Shown: positions 22,720-34,094, counted from the first letter of the stretch. The stretch: 64,000 nucleotides of DNA from Acanthacorydalis orientalis (GCA_034766995.1 CM068318.1:6938501-7002500), one strand, 5' to 3'. The notes: generated by a model from the letters alone, not told the origin. Made by a program: numbers and translations.

Positions 22720-23460
22720 ATTCAGTATATATTTTTCTTTTAATTTTAATATTGCCTTTTTAAATTAATCTCATTTATGATATACCGATAGTCAGATTTA
22801 AAAAAATAAAACTGAATATAAAAATATGAATATAAAGTTATAAAGAATCTTAATATACAAAACAATAAGTATACAATTACAAGCTTCTTGAATTTGATAT
22901 AAAACTAGCATAATAAAGAAATTATAACTTTTACAGCGCTGCAAACAGCTCTGTAGAGAATCATAAAGTTTTATTTATAGATATTTGTATTATTTAATAT
23001 AATCCAATTCATTAATTCTTTTAAAAGGTATTATATTTTATACAGGAAAAAGGAATTCAACAATACAAAAAGTGACAGAGTGAGAAAGATTCTGACAAGA
23101 AACTTTTAACACAATTAATAACTTTCCGCGTTTTAGTTAAATTGTTTGAATTTTTGTTTTAGTTCTTGAGGTAGAAATTCTATTAAAAAATTATATCATT
23201 TATATTTTATCACAGTTTGATTAGACTTAATAAATTGTATTGAATATTTTCAAATTTTTTGAAAAAATACACATGTTTTTAAATCGAAGAGAAATTATTT
23301 TTCATAATAATTGAAATTCAAAAAAAACTTTATTCAATTTAAAAAAACCAACAAGATATTTATTGTGAAAACACTAATAAAAAAGTTTTATCAATGTCAA
23401 TTTATTGAAAAGTTAATCTAACTTTATCAATTCGTTTATATTTAATCCGAACTGTTCTGT
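22720..23460. other. A/T-rich stretch, nothing recognisable
   Basis: No gene, island or family identified. Confidence 0.6.
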
Positions 23461-23469
23461 TAAATCTAA

Positions 23470-24230
23470 CCGTTTTAGTAAACATTCACCTAACTACACA
23501 GTCAGTGAATATTTTAGCACAGCTCGTTGAATTTCACTACTTCAAGTATATTTTCATAAACATTCAGTTTAACTTTACGTGCAAGTAGAACTCACATACG
23601 AACGCTGTGCTTTTTCCAGTTTAATTTCTGCATGGCGAGGATCTGCATACTTTATATCTTTTTTTTTATAACTTTTTAATGTACTGTAACAACTCTGTGT
23701 AAGTATTGTCATGCTGATGAACCGTTTTTTTTTCTCGCCACTACACGAAACTCGTGAAGATAAGAATTACGGAGGAAAAAAAAGCAGTGAAGTAGAGTTT
23801 GTTTGATTGCGGAGTTACAATTTTCAATTTGTCACAAAGATAACAGACGGAGTTTATTTGGAGAACACACGGAAGTATTGTCTTGTTGATGGATGTTTTA
23901 AGTAGTAGTAAAAAGAACTAAAGATAAGAATAATGAAGGGAAGAAGAGTGAAATAAAAATTAATTCATTACTGGATAACATATTTTTAATTTTGTTGATG
24001 AGACGTAGAGGTGTATTCGTTGAAGATATATTTTGTATTATGAAGATATAGAGACGCGTTTAATGTAAATAAAGTGCAACACGACGAAATATAACTTTCT
24101 AGATGAAATGAGACACTGGAGTATTAACGCGTTTCATCTTAAGACCCAGTAATTGGACACACTCAGTTAATTTCTCTCTGGCCCGTGTCTAATAAAGTGG
24201 ACTTCGTAAGTTATCATAACAATAAATGTT
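23470..24230. promoter_or_regulatory. Moderately GC-richer stretch; candidate regulatory region
   Basis: Patchy rise in CpG and GC (CATACGAACGCTGTGC, CATGGCGAGGATC, GAGACGCGTTTAATG, TATTAACGCGTTTCATC). The ACGCGT motif occurs at about 24054 and 24127. No coding frame. Confidence 0.2.
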
Positions 24231-24315
24231 CACTCAACTAAATATTTACGTAATGGATGTTTAGTGAATTTCTCTTGACTTCAGAAAATGTTGTTTTTCC
24301 TTTATATACACAGAT

Positions 24316-24339
24316 ACTATATATATATATATATATACT
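24316..24339. repeat. (TA)n microsatellite
   Basis: About 20 bp of TA. Confidence 0.85.
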
Positions 24340-24769
24340 CTTTTCATTACCACAACATAAAAATTATAAATAATTACAATACAGAAATACATACTTAAAA
24401 TATTTATATTCATACATTCAGTAAATATTTTATTTGATACAAATATGTCGCACAAAATATTACTATATTCAATTCATTTTTTACTATAAATATTTGTATT
24501 TAAGCTCCTAATATTATCTTATTTTTCTAGTGTTTGGATTAACAAGATTTGAAACTCAATAGAAGATTAACTGTTTTTAATAATTAAAATTAAGGAGTAA
24601 CTTAGTTTTAGAAAAAAATATTACAAAATATTAAAATGTTTAAGTTATAATCGTAGTTAGTATATTATCCAGCTAGTCGTAGTCTTAATGACTCATCAGG
24701 ACTGAGGTTAGAAGACCGATAAAAATATGATAGAGGTAGAATATTAAATAAATTATAAAAATTGATATA

Positions 24770-24812
24770 GTATGTATATATATATATATATATATGTATG
24801 CATGTATGTATA
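24770..24812. repeat. (TA)n/(TATG)n microsatellite
   Basis: About 22 bp of TA, then TATGCATGTATGTATAC. Confidence 0.85.
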
Positions 24813-25118
24813 CCATAGTGATATAATTTAAATTAATTATGTTAAAATAAGTAGTAATAAACTCACCCAAAAACCTCAAATTCATCGTTCGGTTTATGAA
24901 TGACACTAATAGATTTCACATTTGAAACACAACGACTGAAACTTTCACAGATAACCACAAGCCAGCACCTGTAAAGATGATGAATATATTAATTCTACTT
25001 TGTATTTAATGTGTTCGCATTAAAATTATACATTAATATTAAAAAGAGTCTTGTTTACAAATGATTTTATTATTCATTGTATATAAATCTAACATAACCA
25101 TTTGATAACCTTTTTTAT

Positions 25119-25139
25119 ACTATATATATATATATATAT
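25119..25139. repeat. (TA)n microsatellite
   Basis: About 20 bp of TA. Confidence 0.85.
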
Positions 25140-25302
25140 GAATATATTTGTATAAAATAAAGCACACGCCTAGAGGCATGATAAAAAGTGAAAAAATAGA
25201 CATTTCGAAAACCTGCTTCAGTATTACAAAAATAAAATCGATTATATTATGTAAATCAAGTGAAAAAATATTCAATATCTTATTGATAAAAATGGTAATA
25301 AA

Positions 25303-25324
25303 TACAAACACAAACACACACACA

Positions 25325-25372
<48 letters not shown>
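25303..25372. repeat. (CA)n(TA)n compound microsatellite
   Basis: A CA-rich lead (ACACAAACACACACACACGC) precedes about 44 bp of TA. It ends 66 bp upstream of the mariner copy at 25439. Confidence 0.9.
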
Positions 25373-25373
<1 letters not shown>

Positions 25374-25438
25374 CAAAGACAGTAAAAAAAATACATAACC
25401 AAAATAATTTCAGAAGAAACTCCATTCATACAAAATTA

Positions 25439-25957
25439 TGAGATGTAAAAATTAATTCTATGCCTTTAAATTAAATCAATCATAACTCTGTTTCAAAATA
25501 AAATATTTTTTCTTCATTTCTAAATTTTGAAGTATCAATTTTAAAATTTAAAAACATTATATGTCTTGGCTAAGCAAATAGCATAACCTCACAAAACAGA
25601 AATACACATGATGGCATTCGAAAAGCAACTTATTAGGCATTGCATACTTTGCACATTCCAGTTAAAAAAAATGATACCAAAACCGCTGAAATGATTTTTT
25701 CAGCTTTGGAGAAAGGTGTTGTAGCGTATAAAACATGCAACAGATGCTAGAACTGTGGAACAGGTCCGAAAATTCATTACAGGTTCATCGACTTAAAACC
25801 ACCATCTTCTTCTTGACAAGGGATTCGTCAATTATACGATATTTGGAGCAAAGTTATATAAAATAGTGTGATATGTTTTCAGTATTGAAATGTATTTCAT
25901 TTTTCTGTAAACATTAATTTTCTATAACAAAGCTACTGAATTAATTTGTACAACTAA
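25439..25957 (+). mobile_element. Mariner-derived element, deleted non-autonomous copy 1
   Basis: About 519 bp, flanked by TA on both sides (25437-25438, 25958-25959). The 5' end TGAGATGTAAAAATTAATTC is the inverse of the 3' end GAATTAATTTGTACAACTAA, with mismatches. After a noncoding leader, ATGGCATTCGAAAAGCAACT starts the frame remnant. It continues through Lys-rich and Ala-rich codons (AAAACCGCTGAAATGATTTT) to AAAACATGCAACAGATGCTAG, which resembles the N-terminal helix-turn-helix region of mariner transposases. It then skips to GACAAGGGATTCGTC, matching the C-terminal end in sibling copies. Frameshifts and stops abound, and the catalytic DDD region is absent. Confidence 0.85.
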
Positions 25958-26220
25958 TATGTACAAAAGACTGGAATACAATTTATCTACGAATAATTTC
26001 AAAAATAACCCCATTCATACAAACTTACAGTTTTGGTACAAAATCATAAATTGAACATTTTGAAAACGTGCAGTGTTCCTTCATTTATAATACTAGAAAT
26101 ATAATTTGTAAAATTTAAATATCAAATAATCAATTTTTTTGAAATAAATTTCTAAAAAGTGTTAATGAAAATATTTGTTATGAAAAGATTGAGTTTCAAT
26201 ATAAAAATCGAATTCAATTA

Positions 26221-26302
26221 TCAATAAAACTACTGTTTAGTGTTTAATAAGTAATAACATTTCTTTTATATAGAATAATGGACACACATTTAGTACCAGT
26301 TC
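26221..26302 (+). repeat. Direct repeat unit 1 (about 82 bp)
   Basis: ATAAAACTACTGTTTA, TTTAATAAG and AATGGACACACATTTAG recur in the same order at 26608-26690. The pair brackets foldback copy 26300-26515. Confidence 0.75.
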
Positions 26303-26515
26303 AAAAATTGTTTACTAATAATTTTTGATAATTATTTGATATAAATTCTTGATAACGGCAATATAGTTAACCTTAGACAGCCAAGGTAAAAAGAAAACAC
26401 TTTTATATTTATCTTAATTCTTGTATCGCCATCGATGTACGTAAATAACAATCAAAACTGATCAGTAATCAATGTTTGATATGAAAAAGTGTGATCGAGA
26501 TGAAAGAAAAAATAT
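26300..26515. repeat. Foldback element (family B), compact palindrome
   Basis: The left arm reads AGTTCAAAAATTGTTTACTA, ATAATTTTTGATAATTATTT and AACGGCAATATAGTTAACCT, the centre is near 26385-26400, and the right arm reads CTTAATTCTTGTATCGCCAT, AAATAACAATCAAAACTGAT, CAGTAATCAATGTTTGATAT. It shares the TTAACCTT and GCCATC landmarks with 22255-22712. Confidence 0.7.
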
Positions 26516-26607
26516 TATTCTTGAAAATTTAATTCCATATAACCAGCCCAACATTCGTACTTGTTTTAAAAACAATTACTAAAATTTAACTAGTCTTTAC
26601 AACTACT

Positions 26608-26690
26608 CGATAAAACTACTGTTTACTATTTAATAAGGAATTAAATTTATTTTTCTAGAACAATGGATACACATTTCATAACTGTTCACG
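26608..26690 (+). repeat. Direct repeat unit 2 (about 82 bp)
   Basis: GATAAAACTACTGTTTA, TTTAATAAGGAAT and CAATGGATACACATTTC match 26221-26302 in order and spacing. Confidence 0.75.
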
Positions 26691-26828
26691 TATTTATCAT
26701 TTAAATAACACTCTTTGTTTACAATGTAGAAATATTTAGCCGTACATTATACAAACAAGCCGAAATAAATCAAAACTTTTTAAGGAACGTTACTAACAAA
26801 TTTACAGTAGCAACTGAAGTGATCTCTA

Positions 26829-26831
<3 letters not shown>

Positions 26832-26876
<45 letters not shown>

Positions 26877-26922
26877 GTATATATATATATATGTATGTAT
26901 ATATATATATATATATATATAT
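26832..26922. repeat. (TA)n microsatellite, interrupted by TATGTATG
   Basis: About 90 bp of TA with GTATATGTA and GTATGTATAT breaks. Confidence 0.9.
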
Positions 26923-27059
26923 GAGACTGTAAATTATAAGTAAATTTTTCGAGTACTTATACATCAGATTAAATTGTACTGGTTTTAACTAGGAAACCTT
27001 GAAAAAATTTTAGTGTACATTACATTAAAATGAAATATATCACTTTGAACGAATCTAAC

Positions 27060-27183
27060 TAACAAGTTGAAATGTGTGAATTTTTTTACGCAGCAATAAA
27101 TTTGCGGCCGCCAACTTTTACGACACTTGAACAGCGAGTCGACCCATGTGCAAACATACACATCCACACACACACATTAACGG

Positions 27184-27257
<74 letters not shown>

Positions 27258-27460
27258 AGAATACATAGATGCGTATACCCCATTTTCAGTCTGTACTAAC
27301 GTACTAACCACAGTCGACAACGAACACACGGACAAACAGACGACTAACTTATCGTCAGAACAGCTACGTGAACGACGCCTCAGTGGCGTTAATTTCGTTA
27401 GGAGTTGTTTTGTCAGTTTGAGTGTTAATTCCACTTTTGAATACAAATACTTAATTGAAT
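27060..27460 (+). promoter_or_regulatory. CpG-containing island around a long (TA)n; candidate promoter
   Basis: GC-richer DNA flanks the TA tract on both sides (TTTGCGGCCGCCAAC on the left; CAGTCGACAACGAACACACG and ACGACGCCTCAGTGGCG on the right). TTGTCAGTTTGA at about 27410-27421 contains an arthropod-like initiator (TCAGTTT, 27413-27419). No canonical TATA box lies 30 bp upstream, and no downstream ORF with support was seen, so promoter status and strand are inference. Confidence 0.3.
27187..27255. repeat. (TA)n microsatellite, among the longest pure tracts
   Basis: About 68 bp of uninterrupted TA, preceded by a CA-rich segment (CACACACACATTAACGG). Confidence 0.9.
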
Positions 27461-27469
27461 TGGTTCGAC

Positions 27470-28510
27470 ATATTTACTTTCTTGTTACATGGAATCTATC
27501 TTCATAAAATATTCGGGATGAAAGAAAGCAATGAATACTGTTCTAATTTCGAATGAATGGGATACGGATTAAACAAAAATATTAATAAGTAATCAACTTA
27601 AAAGTTTAACAACATTAATCACTTCTATATAGTATAAGAATCGATTCAATTCAAAATGGTTTAAGAATGAATGAAATGATTCTGTTTTATTGTGTTAAAA
27701 CCAATAATAAAACCAAAGTCGATGTTACCAAAATACAGACCGAAAAATGCACTTTAAAATTGTATTAACATGAAGTCGATGAAATGACATTTTCATTGAA
27801 AAAAATCAGGATTAGAATTCAAAAAACAAAAACTTCAATTATTTTCCTACATACCTAATATATCTTAAGGAGTGTTTTATTTGTGAATATCAATGAATAT
27901 GTCAAATATATTAGTTTTTAAAGACAGTATCTAAGACTTATTTTCTTATATACGGAATTTATTTTAAAAGTAACTTCAATTAAAAATATTTCTTTTTAAA
28001 AAATATCAAAATTACGTTTTAGTTTCGATTAAACTTTCCATTAATGAAAAAAAAACTTAAAATTATACAAATCTGTTCTATAAATAAACAAATTATAAAA
28101 AGCATCTATATTTATAAAAATATGCGTTTCTTATCAATGGAATATAAAATTTCTTATAATTTTCAATAATAAATGCGAGAGTATATATAACCTATATTAA
28201 AGTTGTAAAGACAATAGTTAAAAAATGAAATCTTATAAAAAATGTCAGTTATCAAGTCGACTTTTTTTATTAAATACAAATAAGAACATGATTTAAATTC
28301 CATACATTTGATTCCAAATCTGTTTTATGTCAATTCATGTCTGTTAGAGTTTCCATTTTGAACTTCGAGAGTGTGAAATGTGTCAGAAGCATTGAGATGA
28401 ACTTAAAACATAATTTCGAGATGTTTGGAAATTATTCTAAATGTCTTAACGGAAGTTGTACGTTAGTTTGACAAGAGAAATCTAACACGTCTCTACATTG
28501 ATGGAGAGAA
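27470..28510. other. A/T-rich stretch, nothing recognisable
   Basis: No gene or family identified. Confidence 0.6.
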
Positions 28511-28530
28511 GTTTGAATATTTGTTAAAAA

Positions 28531-28590
28531 ATATATATATTGCATATATATATATATATATATATACATATATTTATAATATACATATAC
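28531..28590. repeat. (TA)n microsatellite, interrupted
   Basis: ATATATATATTGCATATATA and further TA with TACATATATTTATAATATAC. Confidence 0.85.
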
Positions 28591-28884
28591 ACAAAACTAA
28601 CCTAAAATCTATTATAAAATATTCAGTACTGATAACAAAATCATTCAATTTAAAAAAAGATAAAAATGTTAAATACTTTCATGCGATTAATTATTTTGTC
28701 AGAAATTATATTTTAAGAGTATGAGTGATTATAAAAAATCGATAACCTGTTTAATGTTCCCTTCAATAAACCGTTTTTAAATGTCATTTTCACAACATTT
28801 TTGGAAATTCAATTACAGTGACGAACGTTTAGTCATTTAAAAAGACAACACAAATGTACAACACGCCCTAAAGTACATTAATAA

Positions 28885-28915
28885 CACAGAGTGGTCATAA
28901 AATCCCCGTCTGATA
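28885..28915 (+). repeat. Possible repeat terminus
   Basis: ACAGAGTGGTCATAAAATCC resembles the ends of some invertebrate DNA transposons. No partner end was located, so this is weak. Confidence 0.15.
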
Positions 28916-29044
28916 GAAGTCATGTAAATTATATATAAACATTAATATTGAACACTCGTTTCAAATCAATATAAGGATGTTTAATAATTTATTAGTTTCA
29001 TGTATTGATTTCAATTCGTTAATTTGAACAAATATTGTAATAGT

Positions 29045-29073
29045 TATATATATATATATATATATATGTATAT
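29045..29073. repeat. (TA)n microsatellite
   Basis: About 28 bp of TA. Confidence 0.85.
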
Positions 29074-29330
29074 TGAAAGACGGAGAAAGAATGGAATTGC
29101 TAACCGTTTTATTGTTAGATTTTAAAAATAAATAATTATTTTCCTTATGAAATAAATTGTTTCTTATACGAAATAAATTCCAGTGTTGAAAGATTTTTTT
29201 AATATTACTGTAAAAATAATACTTGTCGCTTCAAAAAATATAAAAAAAATTTAAAAATCATAAGACAAATATAAAAATAAATAATTTTGTAAATAATAAT
29301 TATAAAAATTGTAAAATTTATGTACGATTA

Positions 29331-29337
29331 ACGCACA

Positions 29338-29388
<51 letters not shown>

Positions 29389-29430
29389 GAGTTTGTGCGT
29401 GTGTGTGAGAGAGAGAGAGAGGAAAGAGTG
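29331..29430. repeat. (TA)n tract bounded by a perfect inverted repeat, then (TG)n(GA)n
   Basis: ACGCACAAAC (from about 29331) and GTTTGTGCGT (about 29391-29400) are exact inverse complements on each side of about 48 bp of TA. (GT)n and (GA)n tracts follow. The unit could extrude as one cruciform. Confidence 0.85.
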
Positions 29431-29600
29431 TTTGACTAAATGTTAAACGTGTTTGGAATTTTGTTCGCATTTAACTCGATAAGCTAGTTAATTCGTATCC
29501 ATGTTTATAAGCTATATTACTATCATTAGTAGAACGGTTGGTTTGAACATTTAATAATAGTTAAAGTAAATAGTGTTTAAAATAACAATTTATTATACAA

Positions 29601-29601
<1 letters not shown>

Positions 29602-29644
<43 letters not shown>
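29602..29644. repeat. (TA)n microsatellite
   Basis: About 42 bp of TA. Confidence 0.9.
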
Positions 29645-29648
<4 letters not shown>

Positions 29649-30278
29649 AATGATAAAAAAATTATATACTATTAATATATTTAAATCTGGTAAAGCTACA
29701 GATTATTAAACTTTATAATATAAATTTTACTATAGTGATTTTTCATTATAAGCGATCCAAGCTGTATCAATTTTCTCCAAAAAATGGCTTATAAAAAAAG
29801 GTCAACTATAACGAGAAATGAGACTAATTTTTTATTAGAGCTATGAGAAGGGTTGGAATGCATAAAAACGAGAAACTATTAATAATTAGTATCGCATTTT
29901 AACAAAACAGATGGGGAATAGAATACTTTTTATACATTTTTGTGACTATTTAAATTTTTATAGATATACTTAAAATGTAAAAAAAAAAAACATGATTTGA
30001 AAAAAACATAGCAGTGAGTTTTAATTTAATGTAAATAAATGAAAAAAGTATATTGGCTACAAAATATTTGATGTTGAGTTATTTGCTGTTATTTTTTGTA
30101 AGTGGCTTTTGCTATATGCTACCGAGGAGACATATCAAAGGTCACTATGTGGCTTATATCAAAATAACTTATATCGAGGACGCTTGTACCGATAACTCAC
30201 TGTATTTCTATAATTCTAAAATTTTAATTAAATTATTTATCATTATCTATGCATTTATTTTCAAAACTTAATTTATCT
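29645..30278. other. A/T-rich stretch, nothing recognisable
   Basis: The 72-codon plus ORF at 30053-30271 begins with a hydrophobic segment, but no family is recognised and the composition matches the flanks. I do not call it a gene. Confidence 0.5.
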
Positions 30279-30282
30279 TTAT

Positions 30283-30358
<76 letters not shown>

Positions 30359-30382
30359 ATATACATATATTTACATATATAA
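30279..30382. repeat. (TA)n microsatellite, interrupted by TACATATACA and TGTGTG
   Basis: About 100 bp of TA-type repeat; it ends about 40 bp before family A copy 4. Confidence 0.9.
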
Positions 30383-30420
30383 TAATTCAGTGATGATGAT
30401 GCTGTTCCCGCAACTTTTAT

Positions 30421-30710
30421 TCATTCTTTGATTAGTTAATATCGGTCACGTGATCACTGTTCCGTTTGATTGATATCAGTTAGTGTAAAACTGACAAGAA
30501 ATTTATTCAAAATATTGCATTCACTGAAGAATAAGAGTGAAAAAAATGATATACATTTTAACTTTGCATTTTGTTATGTTAATTTTTATAAAAATTTCCA
30601 ATAAAAACATTACGACTTACATTTTACACGGATTATTTGTGTGTATAATTTATTAATTTCTATTATTTGTTAGGGGGAGACGGGGAACGTTAACTAGTGG
30701 GGAATGATGA
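30421..30710 (+). repeat. Family A interspersed repeat, copy 4
   Basis: ATTCTTTGATTAGTTAATAT, CGGTCACGTGATCACTGTTC (perfect CACGTG at 30447-30452), GTGTAAAACTGACAAGAAAT, TTGCATTCACTGAAGAATAA, TTTTGTTATGTTAATTTTTA, TTTACACGGATTATTTGTGT, ATTATTTGTTAGGGGGAGAC. Relative to 2.8 and 10.6 kb it lacks the ACAACGAAAGAGGG block, so it carries an internal deletion. Confidence 0.75.
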
Positions 30711-30834
30711 TCTTCCGAGTATTAGCAAGCGCAATAAACAGATAGCGGAGCCCCCTAATATTCTCAAATACCACACCGAAATCTCTTAAGATTCTATTCG
30801 ATTCGCTGAAATATAGGAAAAGATTTTGTACTTT

Positions 30835-30985
30835 TCTGTACATTAAACGTTTGTAGATAATGGAATCGTTATTCGAAATGCACATAAACAATTATCGGAA
30901 TAATTAATAAACAATTGTTGAATATTTTTATCCAAAAAAAAACATTATCTGTAGAAAGTGAAAATTAATTAATGAAAATGGAAGA
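30835..30985 (+). repeat. Foldback-family (B) arm
   Basis: GATAATGGAATCGTTATTCG, AAATGCACATAAACAATTAT, AATTAATAAACAATTGTTGA, ATATTTTTATCC, in the same order as 3280-3470. Confidence 0.6.
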
Positions 30986-30999
30986 AAGAAATGAAATCA

Positions 31000-31403
31000 C
31001 TTACTAATTGCGTACATACACATACTTAATATTAATTAAAATATAAACAATACGAATCCTAATACTAATTCCTTGTACATATCAGAGAATACAATTGTAC
31101 TCTAAGTCAATTGTAACATAACATGTTCATCATATAATTCTCTAATTAAATTTTCTATTAGTCGTATTGTACATATAGCGAAATTACATTAATCATTACT
31201 CAATAGTGACGAAAACAGAACTATCAATTAGAACGCGAGTTTAACATGATCACATATGGAACTGATTTACTCTTGACATTTATATGAAAACTATTGTACA
31301 GCAAACTCTGTGCAGGAAATTAATTACAGTTTTTTGTGAGTCGTTTTTAAATAAAACTAATGACTAGTTTAAATTGGCAAATGAACTAATTTTAAATAAA
31401 TCA

Positions 31404-31461
<58 letters not shown>

Positions 31462-32090
31462 TTAATATAGTAATTATATAAAAATTAAAAAAATTAAATT
31501 AATACATCAATATTACTTTTCATAAAATTTTATATACTTATCGAAACATTAGTAAGTCTGTTCAGTCGAAAAACTTCTTTGATTCGAATGAATTTTAAAT
31601 GATCTTCAAAAGTGAACGCTTGGTGAAGCTTAATTAATGAATTAATGAACAAAAAAAAGGTATTTGACTTGAAATTAAAATCTAAATCTTGAACAAGAAT
31701 AAAAAAATCTAAAGTTAAGTATGATTATTCGAAACTAGTTGAAATACTTAGTAAATGTATAAAAATTAAAGAAGTAGATTTGTGAAACTGTTTCTATAAA
31801 TAATATTGTCTGTAAAAAATATTGAGAATAAAAAATAATAAATTTCAACTATCTTCTTTAACTACTATAAATGTTGAAATATTTACTGAAATTTCCATGT
31901 TTTACACCATATTTTGTGTAATGGTTTTATTGTCTGTTTATTTATTATACATATTTTCTTGTTTAGTAGAAATATATTTATGAGTTAAAATAAATTTGAA
32001 CATATAAACTATATCATTGAAATGCTTTTCTTACAGACTTTTTAATTTTTTTTTGGTTATCATTTTATTCATATAGAATTTTCAACTGAG
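31000..32090. other. A/T-rich stretch with one TA tract
   Basis: No gene or island. TA tract at 31410-31461. Confidence 0.6.
31410..31461. repeat. (TA)n microsatellite, ending in (TATG)n
   Basis: About 40 bp of TA, then TATGTATGTATGTA. Confidence 0.9.
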
Positions 32091-32094
32091 AATA

Positions 32095-32120
32095 CATATA
32101 TATATATATATATATATATA
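32095..32120. repeat. (TA)n microsatellite
   Basis: About 25 bp of TA. Confidence 0.85.
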
Positions 32121-33145
32121 GTGATTCGTAGTTAAAACATTCTATATATTAAGAAATTTCTTCAAGGAAAATTCTTATAGAATGGGTAAAAGAAAAAATA
32201 TTTCATTCAATATACAATACAAAGTTTTCTATATAAAATAAATTGAAGGATAATATTTCAAGGCCGTGTAAATATAAGAATATGTAGTGATTCGATACAA
32301 AAGAAGTCCAAACAGAAAAATACTGAAGAGCTGGGTGTATTCTCTTTTCATATTAAAGCGAATAGAATAGAAAAATCGGTACAAGATGTGCGTGCTAAAA
32401 ACGGAAAATTGACAAGTTGATATGAAAACAAAAGTTATGTAGTATACATGTATATATAGAAGATAGAATAATATGTAATCTAATACATCCCTGTCAATTT
32501 TTTTTCATCAAACCTTATATACTTTATTTCAGTTCGAATTTTCATCTTGGATTATATAAAACGATGTACGGATTTCATACTACATCAGTTCCATATATGA
32601 GAGCTGTTGTTATTTGTTAGAGACACACAGTGTACGAAAAAATGTTTATAAAAAAGTATTCGAGTTTATTTTTGATGACTGTTTTTTTTTCTCTGAAATG
32701 AATAAACTATAAGGTTGGAAACGTGGAGTTTTTGATAAATAAATTATACAAATATTTCTTATGATCTTATGAAACTGATAAAGAAGACTGCTTTATAAAT
32801 TATTCATTATGTTTTTTATATGTTTTGAAATATTTTTTTTTATTAGTTTATACAAAAGAAATAGTATTTGTTTTAAAATAATATATTTTCATATAAAGGT
32901 TATTCATATTTGACATTTAGAGTCATATTAATAATTTGTGTACAGTATAGATTCCGATCAATAAATAAAAAATCTTTTTTTTTTAAAATATAAACGTTTA
33001 GAATCATAAATAAATTGCATCCGATTAGAATATTTAATAATATTCTAATACAAATATAATAGTTTCTTATTCTACTAAATACACATTTACTTTTTTCTCT
33101 ATTTTATAATTTTTATTTCAAAAAATAAACTTGTTTAAAGAATAC
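32121..33145. other. A/T-rich stretch, nothing recognisable
   Basis: No gene, island or repeat family identified. Confidence 0.6.
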
Positions 33146-33147
33146 AG

Positions 33148-33149
<2 letters not shown>

Positions 33150-33216
<67 letters not shown>

Positions 33217-33256
33217 TACATATAAACATATATACATATATACATATATATATATA

Positions 33257-33301
<45 letters not shown>

Positions 33302-33315
33302 GTATATATATATAA
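33150..33315. repeat. Long compound (TA)n/(CATATA)n array
   Basis: The longest low-complexity tract in the window, about 165 bp. TA alternates with TACATATA and TAAACATATA interruptions and a GTC break near 33258. Confidence 0.9.
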
Positions 33316-33449
33316 GCAGGTGGGATAAATATATTAGAAATGTTATTGAAAATCGATGAAAAAGAGAGACATTCAATCATGTAGAATGGAAAATTAGGGA
33401 AAAGGCATTTATCCAGCAGGGGATTGAGAGAGGCTGATGATAATGATAT

Positions 33450-33450
<1 letters not shown>

Positions 33451-33523
<73 letters not shown>
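33451..33523. repeat. (TA)n(TG)n compound microsatellite
   Basis: About 50 bp of TA passes directly into about 22 bp of TG. Confidence 0.9.
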
Positions 33524-33769
33524 TTGTACTGGATGCTTTACTTGAGGGGAATGACCTCTAAATATTACGAAAGAAATTTTATAGAAAAAAAACCATATAT
33601 GCTTTAAGTAACTTTTCCCTTTTTACTCTAGTAAATTCGTTTTTAATGCTCTTTTTTATACAATTGTTGTCTTGTGATTAGCCTTTTTCATTTGAATTTT
33701 TTATAACGTTTTCTCCCTTACTCCTTTCTCTCTCTCTACATATATAAATGTATGTAGGCGAGTTTAAAA

Positions 33770-34070
33770 TTTATATCTGTAGATTCTGCATGTACGTGCA
33801 TCGTATGATTTCTGTTGCCGTGTGGCAAACAACGAAAGCTCACGTCAGCAAGTAGGGAATCCCTGGCGTGCCGTTGCCGGCGGCCCTACTTATTAAAGTA
33901 TGCTGTCGCTAAAAGGAAGTACCCTTCAGAGACCCTCTTCTGACTGTGTAGTAAACACGCATCCAATACGACCGACAAAATATCCTTGATAACAATTTGT
34001 TGACAATTTTAGAGGGCTCGGTGCGTGACGCCCCATTCGCATACAACGACCTACTTTTATATTCAAATAT
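33770..34070. promoter_or_regulatory. GC-rich island with hairpins; candidate regulatory or RNA-structure element
   Basis: A sharp GC rise (CTGGCGTGCCGTTGCCGGCG) with two stem-loops. TTGCC GTGT GGCAA lies at 33814-33827. AAGTAGGG (33850-33857) pairs with CCCTACTT (33884-33891) over a 26-nt loop, and the palindrome AGGGAATCCCT lies inside. There are further CpGs at CATCCAATACGACCGAC and GGTGCGTGACGCCCC. Function unknown. Confidence 0.35.
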
Positions 34071-34092
34071 ATACATGTATACAAAAATATAC

Positions 34093-34094
<2 letters not shown>

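Noticed and set aside
33131..33455. Overlapping plus and minus ORFs of Tyr-Ile repeats
   Set aside because: They are direct readings of (TA)n, which is open in all frames; the same applies to ORFs at 5801, 25120, 25148, 27072, 27177, 30249, 48330, 60627 and 62392.
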